Notes under the pieces: generated by a model
Told to the model about the DNA's origin: nothing
The model's database searches: none
What the model saw: the letters and a program-made list of their open reading frames with translations, nothing else
Made by a program: the position numbers and the translations under genes
In this document: positions 15,501 through 17,056 of the stretch, one piece after another
Layout: each line of letters starts with the position of its first letter
Position numbering within the stretch: the first letter of the stretch is position 1
Source: JAAFJT01 sp043744275
GTDB taxonomy: Bacteria; Bacteroidota; Bacteroidia; Chitinophagales; Saprospiraceae
DNA length: 17,056 nucleotides
Direction of reading: 5' to 3'
Assembly: GCA_043744275.1 (NCBI GenBank)
Contig: JAYTUY010000200.1
Span: 1 to 17,056 of the forward strand

Positions 15501-15900
15501 ATCATTTGAATTGCTGTTAAAATGAGCATTAATTTTTCGATTTAAAAACCAATTTTCAAATTACCTAAATAATTGAAATCCGAATACTTGTCACAATTCA
15601 TTGATTAAAATGATTTTCAATTTTTCATAAATATTTAATAATCAACAACTTAGATGTTATAATTAAATTTTAATTCAAAATTTACTATGTCTCAATCTAA
15701 ATAAAAAAAAATGACAGTTGCTTTTTTGTAGTTAAAATGGCTATTTACCGAATTCATTTTAATTCGTAAAAATGAAAAAAACAGGGTAAAATTTATAATT
15801 TTAAAAATGATGATTTAAAATATTTATTTTAAAAAATGTTATAATTAATTGATTTTCAATATTCTAAAAATTAAATAAATCAATTCTATAAAAAATAACC
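15501..15900. other. AT-rich gene-free stretch
   Basis: Very AT-rich, without a convincing open frame, RNA signature or strong hairpin. It is the middle of a gene-free stretch of nearly 1 kb between the amidohydrolase and dps genes. Confidence 0.5.
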
Positions 15901-15901
15901 C

Positions 15902-15932
15902 TTGACAGAAGACGGAATCAGGACTACATTTG
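15902..15932 (+). promoter_or_regulatory. Bacteroidota-type promoter for a candidate small transcript
   Basis: TTGACA (15902-15907) and TACATTTG (15925-15932) are separated by 20 bases counted from TTG to TAC, matching the TTG-N19-ish-TAnnTTTG arrangement. It is the best promoter in the window. It points away from amidohydrolase toward dps; start of transcription would be near 15939. Confidence 0.65.
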
Positions 15933-16028
15933 TATCATCAATCGAAAATGAGTCACAAACACGAAAGATAAAAACAAACAACACTTACATTTACCACACT
16001 ATAACAAACGCATAACAAACAAAACTTT

Positions 16029-16112
16029 AAACAAACACTTTTGAACAAACAGTTAAGAAATTAAGATTGTGAATTAGTTAGATACAAAAAACAAACACTT
16101 TTTGAACAAACA
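16029..16112 (+). repeat. Direct repeat AAACAAACACTTTTGAACAA...
   Basis: Copies at 16029-16051 (23 bases) and 16089-16112 (24 bases, one extra T) are otherwise identical and begin 60 bases apart. They lie inside the candidate small transcript. Confidence 0.85.
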
Positions 16113-16141
16113 TTTCTACTACCAACTTTTAAAATGAAAAT

Positions 16142-16180
16142 AAAAAAACAGCTTGTATCGATGATACAAGCTGTTTTTTT
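16142..16180. terminator. Bidirectional intrinsic terminator between small transcript and dps
   Basis: Perfect 18-base arms (16142-16159 and 16163-16180), A7 on one side and T7 on the other, with a GC-containing core CAGCTTGTATC. T-tracts follow in both directions, so it can stop plus-strand transcription from the 15925 promoter and minus-strand transcription of dps. Confidence 0.92.
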
Positions 16181-16217
16181 ATTTTATTTATTATACTTCA
16201 CTCATTTAGCCTCTTAT

Positions 16218-16226
16218 ACTGAGGGG
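16218..16226 (+). repeat. ACTGAGGGG copy 20
   Basis: ATACTGA plus five G. Intergenic, between the dps stop codon and the shared terminator. Confidence 0.95.
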
Positions 16227-16255
16227 GTGATTTTCCAAGCAATTAATTGCCTTGA

Positions 16256-16729
16256 TTATTCTAAATAACGGCGCAAAGTCCATGCAATTGTTTCGTGATC
16301 TTGTATCAATCCAGTCAAAAAATCCCCTGTACCGACATCTTTGTAAGTTTCAGTGCATGAATCAATATCTTCTCTCAATTTAACAATAACCGCTTCATGG
16401 TCTTTGAGCAATTCTTTAATCATTTCATTTCGAGTTGGATATTTATTGGGTGATTCTTGAAGCGTTTTCAGTTCACTAAATTCTTGCATTGTACCAATTG
16501 TTTTGGCACCCAGCTTTCCGATTCGTTCTGCTATTTCATCAATAGATTCTTCAAGTTGTTTGTATTGTTTTTCAAACAATTTGTGTAATTCCATGAAACT
16601 TTCACCTGCTACGTTCCAATGGAATTTTCGGGTTTTGATATATAATGTCATTGAATTAGCTAAACCGACAGATAAAAGTTTAACTACATTGTCTAAATTT
16701 TTAGCTGAAATTCCAATTTCGGGTTTCAT
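16256..16729 (-). CDS. dps: Dps-family ferritin-like DNA protection protein
   Basis: 157 residues, a typical Dps length. Dps forms a hollow dodecamer that oxidises and stores iron and protects DNA during starvation or oxidative stress. The inter-subunit ferroxidase ligands are all present with E. coli-like spacing: His37 in KFHWNV, His49, Glu53, Asp64 and Glu68. The N-terminus is short without a long Lys-rich tail, so DNA binding through a tail is less likely than in E. coli. It is transcribed alone, away from the rRNA operon, and ends at the shared terminator; a repeat copy lies between stop codon and terminator. Confidence 0.95.
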   Translation of the reverse strand: MKPEIGISAKNLDNVVKLLSVGLANSMTLYIKTRKFHWNVAGESFMELHKLFEKQYKQLEESIDEIAERIGKLGAKTIGTMQEFSELKTLQESPNKYPTRNEMIKELLKDHEAVIVKLREDIDSCTETYKDVGTGDFLTGLIQDHETIAWTLRRYLE

Positions 16730-16794
16730 AATTTAAGATTAAAGATTAGTTACATGAACAAAAAGTCCTTTAGTACATCATTTTAATATACTAT

Positions 16795-16802
16795 CAAATA
16801 TA
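16795..16802 (-). promoter_or_regulatory. -7 promoter element of dps
   Basis: The minus strand reads TATATTTG, matching TAnnTTTG, 65 bases upstream of the start codon. There is no clear TTG -33 element, which may mean activator-dependent expression. Confidence 0.45.
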
Positions 16803-16845
16803 CCTAAACAATCTTACCATGCCTTCATGAAGCACTCTGCTGTTA

Positions 16846-16857
16846 ATTATCGATAAT
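16846..16857. promoter_or_regulatory. 12-bp palindrome upstream of dps
   Basis: ATTATCGATAAT is a perfect palindrome about 45 bases upstream of the dps -7 element. It could be an operator; the binding protein is unknown. Confidence 0.25.
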
Positions 16858-16869
16858 GAAAGAATATAT

Positions 16870-16897
16870 TGAGTAATTTTTTACTCATTTTGAGTAA
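16870..16897. promoter_or_regulatory. Three phased TGAGTAA sites
   Basis: TGAGTAA (16870-16876), its complement TTACTCA (16881-16887) and TGAGTAA again (16891-16897) start 11 and 10 bases apart, about one helical turn. The first two also form a small hairpin with a T4 loop. They lie between dps and the 5S terminator. Confidence 0.35.
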
Positions 16898-16925
16898 AAG
16901 CACTTATTGAAAGTGATTAAATGAC

Positions 16926-16959
16926 AAAAGCCTCATCCAATTAATTGGACAAGGCTTTG
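16926..16959 (-). terminator. Terminator of the rRNA operon
   Basis: Outer stem AAAGCCT/AGGCTTT (16927-16933 with 16952-16958), an inner 14-base self-complementary TCCAATTAATTGGA and a short T-rich run on the minus strand. It lies directly after the 3' end of 5S rRNA. Confidence 0.8.
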
Positions 16960-16970
16960 TTATATTGAGT

Positions 16971-17056
16971 TGGCAGCGACCTACTCTTCCACATTCAGGG
17001 ATGCAGTACCATCGGCGCAGGTGAGCTTAACGACTCTGTTCGGAAAGGGAAGAGGT
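16971..17056 (-). rRNA. rrf: 5S rRNA, 3' part (cut by window edge)
   Basis: Read on the minus strand, the segment has the 5S hallmarks: CCGAACAGAGTCGTTAAGC, CGCCGATGGTACTGC and the 3' AGAGTAGGTCGCTGCCA. About 86 bases are present and the 5' part lies beyond the right edge, where 23S and 16S rRNA genes would be expected. The 3' end is placed to within a few bases. Confidence 0.95.

Larger units (their letters stand above)
15939..16180 (+). ncRNA. Candidate A/C-rich small RNA (or orphan leader)
   Basis: About 240 bases between a good promoter and a perfect terminator, with no convincing gene. The segment is strikingly poor in G on the plus strand and contains about eight ACAAAC units. A 23-base block (16029-16051) recurs 60 bases on (16089-16112) with a single extra T. 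Little secondary structure is expected before the terminator. It does not look like 6S RNA, tmRNA or RNase P RNA. It could be a regulatory RNA, the leader of a lost gene, or the leader of the short open frame at 16134-16268. Confidence 0.4.

Noticed and set aside
15948..15971. Seven-residue frame MSHKHER as a leader peptide
   Set aside because: Too short, only two His, and no attenuator-like alternative hairpins or his genes follow it.
15939..16180. 6S RNA, tmRNA or RNase P RNA in the dps-side gap
   Set aside because: The segment is A/C-rich with little pairing potential and lacks the conserved cores of these RNAs.
708..16226. Reading the dispersed 9-mer as a CRISPR array or a miniature transposon
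   Set aside because: Copies are 95 to 1463 bases apart, in both orientations, with no shared flanks beyond one or two bases, no terminal inverted repeats and no target duplications; they are built into intact genes.
708..16226. Strand-polarised chromosome word (Chi- or KOPS-like)
   Set aside because: Eleven plus and nine minus copies give no polarity in this window; a genome-wide skew test would be needed to revive the idea.
708..16226. G-quadruplex explanation of the G-runs
   Set aside because: Each copy has only one G-run; four nearby runs are not present at any site.

Overview
The window looks like a low-GC (by eye about 38-40%) chromosomal segment of a member of the Bacteroidota. Four things support this. 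There is a Bacteroides-type aerotolerance pair (batC-batD). The HisB is the fused phosphatase/dehydratase form. Several genes have the TAnnTTTG -7 promoter element typical of the phylum. Shine-Dalgarno sites are mostly absent, with A-rich leaders instead. A 5S rRNA gene is cut by the right edge, so the window abuts an rRNA operon. I cannot name the genus.

Layout from left to right. An OmpA-family outer-membrane or surface protein (minus strand) ends in a good terminator. Next is a minus-strand run of uvrA, a Wzz-like chain-length protein and a Wzy/O-antigen-ligase-like membrane protein; the last two are 15 bases apart. Divergent from uvrA is a plus-strand pair: a family 2 glycosyltransferase of the LPS-core (WaaE/KdtX-like) type and a thioredoxin-fold lipoprotein. 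hemW (minus) and a bifunctional hisB (plus) diverge from each other. hisB converges on batD over a long inverted repeat. Upstream of batD on the minus strand are batC and a metal-dependent amidohydrolase. A roughly 1 kb gene-free, AT-rich stretch follows. It holds a good promoter, an A/C-rich G-poor transcribed-looking segment and a perfect 18-bp terminator shared with the facing dps gene. The window ends with dps and the 3' part of 5S rRNA, both minus strand.

Most genes are ordinary housekeeping or cell-envelope genes. The outstanding signal runs through all of them. A non-palindromic word, consensus ATACTGAGGGG with a G-run of 4 to 7, occurs 20 times as the exact 9-mer ACTGAGGGG (11 on plus, 9 on minus), about once per 0.85 kb. 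By a rough hand estimate about 0.06 copies would be expected by chance. Copies lie in genes and between genes, in both orientations relative to transcription and in several reading frames, and they sit inside conserved protein blocks without obvious insertions. The constraint is therefore on DNA rather than protein. Density and distribution resemble the DNA uptake sequences of Neisseriaceae and Pasteurellaceae. I know of no such word described for Bacteroidota, and the function is open.
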